DNA of 64,000 nt, from positions 1-64,000 of the forward strand of contig WHSO01000012.1 of assembly GCA_009380075.1 (NCBI GenBank), given 5' to 3'. Shown here one piece after another: positions 8,715 through 16,678 of this stretch. The translations under genes and the position numbers were made by a program. Source of the DNA: Alphaproteobacteria bacterium (lineage in GTDB: Bacteria > Pseudomonadota > Alphaproteobacteria > SMXQ01). A model generated the notes under the pieces. That model had not been told where the DNA came from and searched no databases. It saw only the letters and a program-made list of their open reading frames with translations. Numbering within the stretch: the first letter of the stretch is position 1; the number at the start of each line of letters is the position of its first letter.

Positions 8715-8887
8715 TTCCCTGATAACGCGAAAAAATTCCCTGTTATGACTGAAGAAGTTCCCTGTTACGGTGCGCAGGGAATCGGCGCGTAGGGCCTTGA
8801 AATCCTGCCAATTTTCCGGCTAGAACCGTCTCCGGATCAAGAAAATCGCGCGAATTTCCCTGTATTTTCCCTGATAACAGGGAATTC
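8715..8887. repeat. Cluster of TTCCCTG(A/T)TA repeats
   Basis: Copies of TTCCCTGATAAC or TTCCCTGTTA(T/C) occur on the plus strand at 8715, 8736 and 8758, with related TTCCCTGTA at 8856 and TTCCCTGATAA at 8867. Inverted CAGGGAA copies lie at 8775 and 8878. The last pair forms the near-palindrome TTCCCTGATAACAGGGAA (8867-8884). Similar 'ttccctg' clusters are scattered in many alphaproteobacterial genomes near mobile DNA. The spacing is irregular, so these are not textbook iterons. They could be recombinase or ParB-like binding sites, or a dispersed repeat family. Confidence 0.7.
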
Positions 8888-9252
8888 AAGCAGAGACTGG
8901 TTCGCTCTAGTCTGAGAGCACCACCATTTTTCTTTATATATATATCAGACACTTATAATTCATAGCCCGGAAGGCCCGGGGTTCTGCGGCGTTTTGCGCG
9001 GTCGAATTCTCCAGAGACGATTTCAGCGCGAACTCAAACAGGATTTTGGCGAAAAGTCTCTGGAGGCCTTTTTCGGGGACCACACCATCGACCGTAGTTC
9101 TTCCATCAGGAGCATCATTAAGTGGATTTGCTGCGGAAAAGGCTCTACTAAACAGCCTCGATTCTGACTTTTTTCTCTTCCTCCGATATCAACACGCGTC
9201 GAGATCGCGAACCGTTGTCCGCGATGACACCAAAGTTTGGACCAAAGTCGCC
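8888..9252. other. AT-rich leader before the ABC-F gene
   Basis: The ABC-F reading frame stays open upstream to 9046, but those extra ~69 codons do not resemble the family, so I treat them as non-coding. The stretch holds an AT-rich block (about 8925-8965) with a TATAAT at 8954-8959 that could be a -10 element, though I see no matching -35. ABC-F genes often have long regulated leaders, but I cannot identify a leader peptide or attenuator. Confidence 0.35.
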
Positions 9253-10866
9253 ATGTTAAGCATCGATAACGTCACCGTCCGAATCGCAGGTCGCGATATC
9301 ATCCAAGGCGCCACCGCCAGGTTGCCGGCGGGCCGGCGTATAGGCCTTGTGGGCCGAAACGGAGCGGGCAAGTCGACCTTGCTAAAGGTAATCATGGGCC
9401 AGCTCGCCACCGATGACGGAGATGTGTCATGGCCGCGCGACTGGAAAGTCGGCGCCGTCGCGCAGGAGGCGCCGGGCACTGCTGAAAGTCTTCTCGATAC
9501 AGTACTGGCTGCTGACCAGGAACGTAATCGGTTGTTGGTTGCGGCCGAAACAGAAACGAACCCCGACGCACTGGGCGACATATATACCCGGCTTGTCGAC
9601 ATCGATGCCTATTCTGCGCCCTCGCGCGCGGCGTCCATTCTGGCTGGTCTTGGTTTTTCCGAGAAAGAACAGGGACGCCCCTGTTCAGAGTTTTCTGGTG
9701 GTTGGCGCATGCGTGTCGCGCTTGCCGCCATCCTTTTCGCCAGCCCCGACCTGCTGCTCCTGGACGAACCCACCAACTATCTCGATCTTGAAGGTGTGCT
9801 TTGGCTGGAAGACTTCCTGCGTAGTTACCGGGGTACGGTCCTGATCGTCAGTCATGACCGGGATCTCTTGAACACTGCAGCCGAATTCATATTGCATCTC
9901 GAAAACGGGAAGCTCACGCTCTACACGGGCGATTACAATACGTTCATCGCCACACGCACGGCCAGGCGCGCGCTTGATGCCGCTTTCGCCAGGAAGCAGG
10001 AAGCCGCGCGCGCACATATGCAAGCCTTCGTCGACCGCTTCAAGGCGAAGGCGTCCAAGGCGCGTCAGGCCCAGAGCCGTATGAAAATGCTTTCCAAAAT
10101 GCAGGTTATCGAATCGCCTGTAGACGAACATGTCGCCCCGATCCGCATTCCCAAACCTGTCGAGGCGAGCCCGCCGCTCATCACCATGGATAGAGCTTCC
10201 GTAGGCTATGTGGCGGGCAAGCCTGTCCTCCGGCACATGTCCATGCGGTTCGATCCCGATGACCGCATCGCGCTCCTCGGCAAGAATGGCAACGGTAAAT
10301 CAACCTTGGCGAAATTGCTGGCGAACAAGCTCCCCTTGATGGGTGGTGAACTGGTGCGAGCGCGGAAATGGGTGCCGGGGTATTTTGCCCAGCACCAGTT
10401 GGAAGAACTGGACGGTTCGCTCACACCGATCGAAACATTGTCACGTCTACGCCCGATACTGCCGATGGAGCAGTTGCGCGCGCAATTGGGCGGTTTTGGG
10501 TTCACCGCCGCCAAAGCAATGACCAAAGTGGAAAATCTTTCGGGTGGTGAGCGTGCTCGTCTGATGCTGGCGCTTGCCACTTTGGACAAGCCAAATATGC
10601 TTATCCTGGACGAGCCGACAAACCATCTCGATATCGATGCGCGAACCGAATTGCTGAATGCGCTGAATAACTTTGACGGCGCCGTGATTCTGGTAAGTCA
10701 CGACCGGCGGTTGCTGGAAGCCACGGCCGATCGCTTTCTGCTCGTCGCCAATGGCCGAGTGGAGCCTTTTGATGGCGATCTTGACGATTACCGTCGCTTC
10801 CTTCTGTCAGGAAAAAATACGCCGTCCGAACGTGAAACGACCAGGAACCCCGTGCGTGTAGCCTAG
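9253..10866 (+). CDS. ABC-F family ATPase (ribosome-associated, Uup/EttA-like)
   Basis: This is a 537-residue soluble protein with two ABC cassettes and no membrane segments, the ABC-F layout. Cassette one has Walker A GRNGAGKST (34-42), signature FSGGW and Walker B LLLLDEPTNYLD. Cassette two has GKNGNGKST, LSGGERARL and MLILDEPTNHLD. The charged linker between them (about 230-300, rich in K/R/A) is the P-site tRNA interaction motif region. The start at 9253 gives MLSIDNVTVRIAGRDI, the normal family beginning. ABC-F proteins act on stalled ribosomes or protect them from antibiotics. Its subtype cannot be fixed from sequence alone. A broken MFS gene follows eight bases later. Confidence 0.93.
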   Translation: MLSIDNVTVRIAGRDIIQGATARLPAGRRIGLVGRNGAGKSTLLKVIMGQLATDDGDVSWPRDWKVGAVAQEAPGTAESLLDTVLAADQERNRLLVAAETETNPDALGDIYTRLVDIDAYSAPSRAASILAGLGFSEKEQGRPCSEFSGGWRMRVALAAILFASPDLLLLDEPTNYLDLEGVLWLEDFLRSYRGTVLIVSHDRDLLNTAAEFILHLENGKLTLYTGDYNTFIATRTARRALDAAFARKQEAARAHMQAFVDRFKAKASKARQAQSRMKMLSKMQVIESPVDEHVAPIRIPKPVEASPPLITMDRASVGYVAGKPVLRHMSMRFDPDDRIALLGKNGNGKSTLAKLLANKLPLMGGELVRARKWVPGYFAQHQLEELDGSLTPIETLSRLRPILPMEQLRAQLGGFGFTAAKAMTKVENLSGGERARLMLALATLDKPNMLILDEPTNHLDIDARTELLNALNNFDGAVILVSHDRRLLEATADRFLLVANGRVEPFDGDLDDYRRFLLSGKNTPSERETTRNPVRVA

Positions 10867-10873
10867 CCTTTCG

Positions 10874-11161
10874 GTGCAGTATGTACCCCCGCTGATCAAG
10901 CGCAATATTGTCCTGTTTGCGCTTTCACAGTCGTTCAACGGGGGCGGGGATGCAGCTCGCCTACGGCATGCGCCGCTCATGGTGCTGGCGCTTACCAGTT
11001 CCGCTTCGCTCGCGGGCTTGTCCGTCGCGCTGATCGGACTCGGTCGCTTTCTGGTCGCCTATCCAATCGGCGAGATCATGGACATTTATTCGAACAAAAA
11101 AATCTCATGGCTCGAGATTTCGGTGGGATGTGTTCGACCGGGATTTATTTTCAAGGTTTAG
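10874..11161 (+). pseudogene. Truncated MFS transporter remnant
   Basis: Ninety-five codons match only the N-terminus of a major facilitator transporter (MQYVPPLIKRNIVLFALSQSF, then PLMVLALTSSASLAGLSVAL and GLGRFLVAYPIGEIMD), where the family has ~400 residues. Between these blocks the frame reads GGGDAARLRHA, but the +1 frame reads MQLAYGM, the expected helix. One extra G in the G-run near 10945 and one missing G about 20 bases later would restore it, so two compensating shifts are present. After residue ~75 the similarity stops. The gene follows the ABC-F ATPase directly and probably once formed a transcript with it. Confidence 0.75.
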
Positions 11162-11557
11162 CTCCCAGTGGTGTAACAGCGCCCTCGCAGGCCCATATAG
11201 AGACTCTGTCAAGGACTGGGTCGCCCGCCCTGGCCGCCGACCTCATGCTCGCGGCGCCTCACTACCGGAGCTTATCACTACCCAGAGGTGGATTCTGGTG
11301 CCTCTATTGGCACGACCAGAACGATACTGCTTGAGGTCAAGTACCGAATGGGCCATTGGGAAGTTACCAAGAACGGTCGTTTTACAGTGATTCTTATACG
11401 AAAGAATGGGCTCATAAAGCCGTACAGGAGGCGATTGATGCGATCGCGTCGAAAGGCGGTTCAGCGGTGGTGTCATATGTGGGGTCCAGAACATGCCAAG
11501 GCTGACGCGATTTGAAGACCAATCGCCCGATCGGTAAGTTCACATAGCTAACGCGCA
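11162..11557. other. Degenerate stretch between MFS remnant and transglutaminase
   Basis: No intact gene is found. Several short overlapping open frames exist. One plus-strand frame (about 11338-11491, containing SFYSDSYTKEWAHKAVQEAI) has protein-like composition but no start and no family I recognise. It is probably decayed coding DNA. Confidence 0.35.
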
Positions 11558-12454
11558 ATGCGCAAACGCGGGGTGCATCCCATACCGATACTCTCCGTCC
11601 ATCACGTGACGACATATCGCTATCGTCAACCGGTTGCCTTCGGCGAGCACCGGATGCTGTTCCGTCCCCGCGAGGGACATGACCAGAAGCTCTTGGAAGC
11701 GAAGCTGGAGATTACACCGGAACCAAGGGAAATACGGTGGCTCCACGACGTCTTCGGGAACAGTGTGTGCGTCACGCGCTTTTCAGGCCGCTCACGGGAA
11801 CTGAGATTCGACAGCACTGTGTTGCTCGACCACACACCGACAAATGTGCTCGATTTTCCGATAGAGCCCCATGCGGAGGCTTATCCGTTCTCATACGACA
11901 TCGATGACATGCCGGATCTTGCTCGCTCCATCGAACGCCAATACCCGGATCCGGATCACGTGCTGGAGCTTTGGGCCCGTCAGTTCGTACAGCCGGACGG
12001 TTCAACAGGCACGCTCAAGTTATTGGCCACGCTGACCCACGCGATCCGGCGGAACTTCGTATATGTCCCCCGCCCGGAGAGAGGCGTCCAGGAACCGCTC
12101 CAGACGCTTCACCTCGGCAGCGGCACATGTCGCGATTTCGCCGTATTCTTGATTGAAGCGATGCGCTCGCTTGGCCTCGCGGCACGTTTCGTCTCGGGAT
12201 ACATTTACGTTCCCGAAAGGAGCGGCCGTGTCGGCGGTGGGGCGACTCATGCATGGCTCAGGGTATACGTACCTGGCGCCGGGTGGGTAGAGCTGGATCC
12301 AACTAACGGCATTATGGGCAACCGCGATCTGATCCGGGTCGCGATCGCACGCGATCATCGTCACCTGCTGCCTCTGCACGGAACATGGACAGGATTTCCG
12401 TCAGATTGTCTCGGGATGACGGTCGAAGTCGACGTCACCGCTGCCGAGCCATAA
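11558..12454 (+). CDS. Transglutaminase-like cysteine protease-fold protein (intact triad)
   Basis: This 298-residue protein has the bacterial transglutaminase N-terminal beta domain (about 10-100, beginning LSVHHVTTYRYRQPV) followed by the transglutaminase core. The triad is complete: Cys191 in GSGTCRDFAVFLIEA, His231 in GGATHAWLRVY and Asp247 in GWVELDPTNG. Such proteins are proteases, amidases or cross-linking enzymes acting on peptides, and no signal peptide is seen. The ATG at 11558 lacks a good ribosome site; GTG at 11573 is an alternative. It precedes a second, divergent transglutaminase by 38 bases and an N-formylglutamate amidohydrolase. In other bacteria similar pairs neighbour ATP-grasp and alpha-E proteins, which are missing here. 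Confidence 0.88.
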   Translation: MRKRGVHPIPILSVHHVTTYRYRQPVAFGEHRMLFRPREGHDQKLLEAKLEITPEPREIRWLHDVFGNSVCVTRFSGRSRELRFDSTVLLDHTPTNVLDFPIEPHAEAYPFSYDIDDMPDLARSIERQYPDPDHVLELWARQFVQPDGSTGTLKLLATLTHAIRRNFVYVPRPERGVQEPLQTLHLGSGTCRDFAVFLIEAMRSLGLAARFVSGYIYVPERSGRVGGGATHAWLRVYVPGAGWVELDPTNGIMGNRDLIRVAIARDHRHLLPLHGTWTGFPSDCLGMTVEVDVTAAEP

Positions 12455-12492
12455 CTCGAAGCACGTCAGATTCGTTCCAAGGAGTGTATTTC

Positions 12493-13302
12493 ATGCACAT
12501 TAGCGCCGGCTGCCAAATCATCTATGACTGTCCGCAATCCACACCGATGTTGTTGATGGTCACCCCGCATCCTTCACGTACGGTGGATCTGGTCGAGCAG
12601 CACCAAATTGCCTTCGATCCGCCGATAGGATCTCACAATTATAGTGACGGTTTTGGCAATATCTGTACCCGGATCGTTGCGCCATCCGGACGACTAGTGA
12701 TCTCAACGCGGTTTCTTGCCGAGGATTCTGGAGGACAAGACCCCATCGCTCCAACGGCACGCCAACACCCCGTCGAGGAATTGCCCGACGATCTGTTGAT
12801 TTACCTGCTCGCCAGTCGTTACTGCGATACAGACAATCTTTCTGATACCGCTTGGGCCCTATTTGGCCAGGGGCCCACCGGATGGGGTAGGGTCCAGGCA
12901 ATCTGCGATTACGTGCATGAACGCATCACGTTCGACTATGCGCAAGCCAGTCCGACACGGACAGCCTCCGAGGCTCTCTCGGCACGGCGGGGGGTTTGCC
13001 GCGACTATGCGCATCTTGCTGTTGCTCTCTGTCGGTGCATGAATATTCCTGCACGGTATTGCACGGGATTCCTAAGTGATATCGGCGCCCCGCCTCCATA
13101 TGGACCAATGGACTTCGCGGCGTGGTTCGAAGCCTATCTTGACGATCGCTGGCACGTCTTCGATCCACGCAACAATACGCCGCAAATCGGACGAATACTA
13201 ATGGCCCGCGGCCGCGACGCGACGGATGTGGCGATCGTCACAAATTTTGGTTTCTGCACTCTCGTTGGATTTAACGTGTTTACGGACAAGGCTTCGGAAT
13301 AG
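12493..13302 (+). CDS. Transglutaminase-like protein lacking the canonical catalytic histidine
   Basis: This is a 269-residue protein of the short transglutaminase subfamily. The start at 12493 follows an AAGGAG site. The N-terminal half is the beta-rich domain and the core has the cysteine motif SARRGVCRDYAHLAVALCRCM (Cys169). In the position of the usual H-A-W the sequence reads DFAAWFEAYL (Ala209), and the aspartate motif is present as WHVFDPRNNTP. Loss of this histidine occurs in part of the family, so the protein may be non-catalytic or use another base. It lies between the triad-complete paralogue and an N-formylglutamate amidohydrolase on one strand. Confidence 0.86.
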   Translation: MHISAGCQIIYDCPQSTPMLLMVTPHPSRTVDLVEQHQIAFDPPIGSHNYSDGFGNICTRIVAPSGRLVISTRFLAEDSGGQDPIAPTARQHPVEELPDDLLIYLLASRYCDTDNLSDTAWALFGQGPTGWGRVQAICDYVHERITFDYAQASPTRTASEALSARRGVCRDYAHLAVALCRCMNIPARYCTGFLSDIGAPPPYGPMDFAAWFEAYLDDRWHVFDPRNNTPQIGRILMARGRDATDVAIVTNFGFCTLVGFNVFTDKASE

Positions 13303-13368
13303 TGCGATTCGCGAGAACATCGCTCCATTGCTTTGTCCAAACATGCCTCAACAGTCGGGAGACGGCAG

Positions 13369-14151
13369 ATGCACAAACCCATGAATGCCGATAAATATCA
13401 TGACCCGCCTGCTGTGACCGCCGTTAACGAGGGAGGCTCCTCCCCGTATCTCCTGATCTGCGAACATGCTGCTAACTATGTTCCGGCCAGCTATGACAAT
13501 CTGCGACTGACGGTCAAAGATCTTGCCAGCCATATTGCTTGGGATATTGGGGCGGCGCTGCTTGCGCGAAGGCTTTCAGGTCTGCTCGATGCACCCTTGT
13601 TTCTGTCCGGCTACTCGAGGCTCCTGATCGATTGCAACAGGCCGCCACGGTCACCGTCAAGCATTCCGGCACGTAGCGAGGATACCGAGATTCCGGGCAA
13701 TCAGGGACTTTCCTCCGCTGAAGTTGTCTTTCGCGAGAGGGCATTCTTTGCGCCGTTCCAGGAACGGATCACGCGCTTCCTCGACGACCGCGAGGCAGCC
13801 GGTCGGCCGAGCTCCCTCCTTGGCATTCACAGTTTCTCCCCGACCTATCGTGGTGTCCTGCGTACTTGGCATGTGGGCATTCTCCATGGACGGGCAACCG
13901 CGCTGGCATCACGGCTCATCGAGGGATTCAGACGCGATCCGAAGCTTGTCGTGGGCGACAACGAGCCCTACCGAATTGATCCCGAGGAGGACTATACGGT
14001 GCCCGTGCATGGCGACGCCCGCGGCATTCCCGCCGTGCTGATCGAAGTGAGGAATGATCTCCTCGTTAGTGTGGTCGATATTCAAACCTGGGCAGCCCGC
14101 ATTGCAGGCGTCCTCGACCTGCAAGCCAGGCCAGCGACTGGGAACCCCTAG
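13369..14151 (+). CDS. N-formylglutamate amidohydrolase family protein
   Basis: This 260-residue hydrolase belongs to the FGase family, zinc-dependent relatives of carboxypeptidases that release formate from N-formylglutamate or cleave related N-acyl amino acids. Recognisable segments are PYLLICEHAANYVP (metal-binding E/H near the N-terminus), HIAWDIGA, LSGYSRLLIDCNRPP, LLGIHSFSPTY and PAVLIEVRNDLL near the end, in family order. ATG 13369 follows GGGAGACGGCAG and is preferred over an earlier in-frame ATG at 13333. No histidine-utilisation genes are nearby, so the histidine-pathway role is doubtful. Grouping with two transglutaminases suggests peptide or N-acyl amino acid processing. Confidence 0.88.
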   Translation: MHKPMNADKYHDPPAVTAVNEGGSSPYLLICEHAANYVPASYDNLRLTVKDLASHIAWDIGAALLARRLSGLLDAPLFLSGYSRLLIDCNRPPRSPSSIPARSEDTEIPGNQGLSSAEVVFRERAFFAPFQERITRFLDDREAAGRPSSLLGIHSFSPTYRGVLRTWHVGILHGRATALASRLIEGFRRDPKLVVGDNEPYRIDPEEDYTVPVHGDARGIPAVLIEVRNDLLVSVVDIQTWAARIAGVLDLQARPATGNP

Positions 14152-14309
14152 TCATCGGCGTCCTCTTGCTTCAGCCAGCGGGCGATGATCGGGTGCGGAT
14201 CGCGCGGCTGTCGCGGGACGAGGACCGTGCCAATTTCCTGACCTTGCCGATCGTAAAGCTCGCGGTAAAGATCTGCTCGTGCACTCTTCCAAGGCTGGAC
14301 AGATATCAT
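14148..14309 (-). CDS. Possible small protein overlapping the amidohydrolase 3' end
   Basis: A 53-codon frame (MISVQPWKSARADLYRELYD..., ending RWLKQEDADD) has sensible protein composition and fills an otherwise empty gap. It converges on the N-formylglutamate amidohydrolase and overlaps its last four bases. There is no strong ribosome site and I recognise no family. It could equally be the end of a gene truncated at its start. Confidence 0.35.
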   Translation of the reverse strand: MISVQPWKSARADLYRELYDRQGQEIGTVLVPRQPRDPHPIIARWLKQEDADD

Positions 14310-14389
14310 CCGGAAAGCGGGGTATAGGTTTCACGTTTGGTAAGTTGATCGGACATCTATCGCATCATCCGACGTCGTTGAGGATTCGT

Positions 14390-15133
14390 TCAGGCGACTT
14401 CACTCGTAGCTAGTTGGCGCGCGCCGAGTTGCCCGAGGCCCTCCAGGGTATCTGTAATGCCGGCCGTCCGGATGGCAGCCCAGAGTGCCACCTGATTGCT
14501 GGTGAGAACCGGCTTGCCGAGATCCGCTTCCAACGGTTCGATCATGTCTATCGCCTGAATATTCGCGCAGCTTATGAAATAGGCGTCGGCCCGATCAGAA
14601 CGTTCCTCATGCGCAATATCTGCCCAAAATGCGGGTGGCGTGGTGCAGGATTCATCGCTGACGAGAGCCGCACCGCGACCGCCTACAATTTCCATTCCGG
14701 CAGATTGCAGAAACCGCTTCTTTTCTTCGTATCCTGCCGAATCATTCTCGGAGATAAAAACAAGGCGCCTCGCGCGAATTTTCTCCAATGCCATCATAAG
14801 GCAGTTCGCCGTGGTGAGCCCGGGACGACCCGTCGCTCGCTCAATAGCTTCCACCATGGCCGTTTCGCCGCCGAATCCTCCCGACATCGAAGTGCCCGTG
14901 CACTGCAGGACTGTCACATCGCACTTTGCGTCCCCCAGGATCGAGGCGGCTTCCTCCAAACCTGCAATCAGTTCGTCAAAGTTCTTACGATGCTTACCGG
15001 ACATGCGCAACCGCATGAAGTGAGGGACGACGCCAGGTGGCGAATAACGCTGGAAATTGGGCTCCGCCATCCTGTTAGAGGAAGGAATAATGAATCCGAT
15101 GCGGGCGCGCGGCGTGATCCTGGCGTGATTCAT
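14390..15133 (-). CDS. Maleate isomerase / Asp-Glu racemase superfamily enzyme
   Basis: This 247-residue protein belongs to the cysteine-pair racemase fold that includes maleate cis-trans isomerase and arylmalonate decarboxylase. The N-terminus RIGFIIPSSNRMAEP matches maleate isomerase entries. The two catalytic cysteines are in place: Cys78 in VLQCTGTSMSGG and Cys189 in YFISCANIQAIDMIEPLE. The C-terminal PVLTSNQVALWAAIR is also typical. Substrate is probably a dicarboxylate such as maleate or a 2-substituted malonate. The start ATG follows an AGAGGGGG-like site. It stands alone at the edge of the accessory region, next to a 396-base gap. Compare the cysteine-less relative at 47590. Confidence 0.85.
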   Translation of the reverse strand: MNHARITPRARIGFIIPSSNRMAEPNFQRYSPPGVVPHFMRLRMSGKHRKNFDELIAGLEEAASILGDAKCDVTVLQCTGTSMSGGFGGETAMVEAIERATGRPGLTTANCLMMALEKIRARRLVFISENDSAGYEEKKRFLQSAGMEIVGGRGAALVSDESCTTPPAFWADIAHEERSDRADAYFISCANIQAIDMIEPLEADLGKPVLTSNQVALWAAIRTAGITDTLEGLGQLGARQLATSEVA

Positions 15134-15529
15134 GAAATACCCCCTCTGCCTGCGTTCTGCGTAATCTGTTTGTTCCTAGAAAAAGAAACATTAGTCGCTA
15201 TCGGAATGTCAAACAACGAGATGAGTTCTTGGGCCGAAAATGAGGCCAGCAGGCGAGGTGAGGACGTCGTCGGGCATTGCGCTTCTGTCCATCTTGGCCA
15301 AAACTAGGCTCAGAAGGAGAAACACCCATGCGTACCTTCTCGTCGGCCGACGCCTAGTACCACTTCGGAGACCCGATTGACGCCGCGCGCCTCGCGCGGC
15401 TGCCTCTTGGCTTCTTGTCGTCGGGCCGACGAGGACGGATTGGGCCTTGACGCGTGCGCGACCTCGGGAAAGTCTTCGGTCGCGGCATCGCATGGGTGTG
15501 TTAGAGCAACGAATGAGGGAGAGCGAAGC
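15134..15529. other. Divergent intergenic region; possible leader peptide and island edge
   Basis: This gap separates two divergent genes. At 15328 a good AGGAG precedes an ATG that opens only nine codons (MRTFSSADA, stop TAG at 15355). Downstream of it is a GC-rich inverted stretch (CCGCGCG...CGCGCGG near 15382-15401). This might be a leader peptide with a hairpin, or the start of a decayed gene. By eye, base composition shifts to higher GC here, consistent with a junction between accessory and resident DNA. No tRNA or direct repeat was found. Confidence 0.3.
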
Positions 15530-16408
15530 ATGAAGACCCTGGGTTTCATCGGCACCGGTGGCATGGGCAGCGGCATGGCGGCCAACCTGATCAAGGCGGG
15601 CTATAGCCTGGTCGTGACCGACCTCAGGCGCGAACAGGCGAAGGGACTGGAGAGCCAAGGCGCCAAGTTCGCGGACTCACCCAAAGCCGTGGCCGAATCG
15701 AGCGAGCTCGTGCTCTCGATGCTGCCGACCAACGGTGCCGTCAAGGCCGTCGCTCTCGGCAAGGGCGGGCTCGCCGAGGCAACCACCGGCGCGAAAGTGT
15801 GGATCGATTTCAGCAGCATCGACAAGGAGACCATTGTCGGCGCCAGCGACGAGCTCGGCAAGAAGGGCTGGACCGTCGTCGACGCGTCCGCCGGCGGTGT
15901 CGAGGAGGTGGCGGCGGCCGGTCAGCTGGCGCTCTGGCTTTCGGGCTCCAAGACCCTGTTCGACGAGCATCAGCCCATATTCAAGGCCATGGGCAAGTCG
16001 ATCCTTCATGTGGGCGAGCTCGGCAACGCCAAGCTCGTCAAGAACGCCATGGCGATGCTGGCCGCCGTGCAGCACATGAGCCTGGTCGAGGTCTGCAGCT
16101 GGCTCAAGAAGGGCGGACTCGACGAGGCCACCTTCCAGACCGTCATCAAGAACTCGCAGCAGGATTCGGTGGCGACCCGGCGCATCATGGAAATCGTGGT
16201 GAGCCGCAATTTCAAGCCGCGCAAGTCGTGGATGCCGAAGGACGTGGGCTTCGGGCTCGACATGGCGCGCGAGATGGAGGTCCCGATGCCGTTCGTCGGC
16301 CTCGCCCAACAGATGTTCGCCATCGCGCAGGCGACAGGCCAGGACGGCTACGAGGCGACGGGCATCGCCTGCAACGTCTATGACGTGATCAACGGCGTGA
16401 AAAATTAG
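15530..16408 (+). CDS. NAD(P)-dependent beta-hydroxyacid dehydrogenase
   Basis: This is a 292-residue enzyme of the 3-hydroxyisobutyrate/6-phosphogluconate dehydrogenase family. The N-terminal Rossmann domain opens with TLGFIGTGGMGSGMAANLIKAGY, the dinucleotide-binding and substrate signature together. VDASAGGVEEVAAAGQL is the DAPVSGG-type segment, and GNAKLVKNAMAMLAA contains the catalytic lysine. The C-terminal half is the all-helical domain. It would oxidise a beta-hydroxyacid (3-hydroxyisobutyrate, tartronate semialdehyde type) to the semialdehyde. The reading frame extends upstream, but ATG 15530 has a GAGGGAG site and begins the domain exactly. It stands as a single gene, so its pathway is unclear. 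Confidence 0.9.
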   Translation: MKTLGFIGTGGMGSGMAANLIKAGYSLVVTDLRREQAKGLESQGAKFADSPKAVAESSELVLSMLPTNGAVKAVALGKGGLAEATTGAKVWIDFSSIDKETIVGASDELGKKGWTVVDASAGGVEEVAAAGQLALWLSGSKTLFDEHQPIFKAMGKSILHVGELGNAKLVKNAMAMLAAVQHMSLVEVCSWLKKGGLDEATFQTVIKNSQQDSVATRRIMEIVVSRNFKPRKSWMPKDVGFGLDMAREMEVPMPFVGLAQQMFAIAQATGQDGYEATGIACNVYDVINGVKN

Positions 16409-16678
16409 ATCCGGCGGAGGCGTTCGGGGGCACCTGTCGGTGGTAGTGTGAGGGAGAATATCACGGAAGGCGAAAAAGCGGACTAAGAGAGACAGAAGAG
16501 AAAAGAATTGGGGCGTCACTCTAGCGAGCCTTTTTCCCATTGTTTATTTTCTCTTTTCCGCTGAACCTCATTCCCTGCAATCATTCGGAACCTGCCGGAC
16601 CCACCATCACTTTGCGTCCTCTTCGTGCCCGGATCGGTGGGGAGGCACATTCGACCATCGACGCTTGAAGGAGATCTC

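Noticed and set aside
8887-8930. tRNA-like 3' end (GACTGGTTCGCTCTAGTC ... ACCACCA)
   Set aside because: A T-arm-like hairpin can be drawn, but the loop has six bases, the acceptor length does not fit and no 5' half exists. It looks like part of the TTCCCTG-associated dispersed repeat.
9046-9252. Upstream extension of the ABC-F gene (69 codons)
   Set aside because: The extra sequence is unlike any ABC-F N-terminus, and ATG 9253 begins the cassette exactly where the family does.
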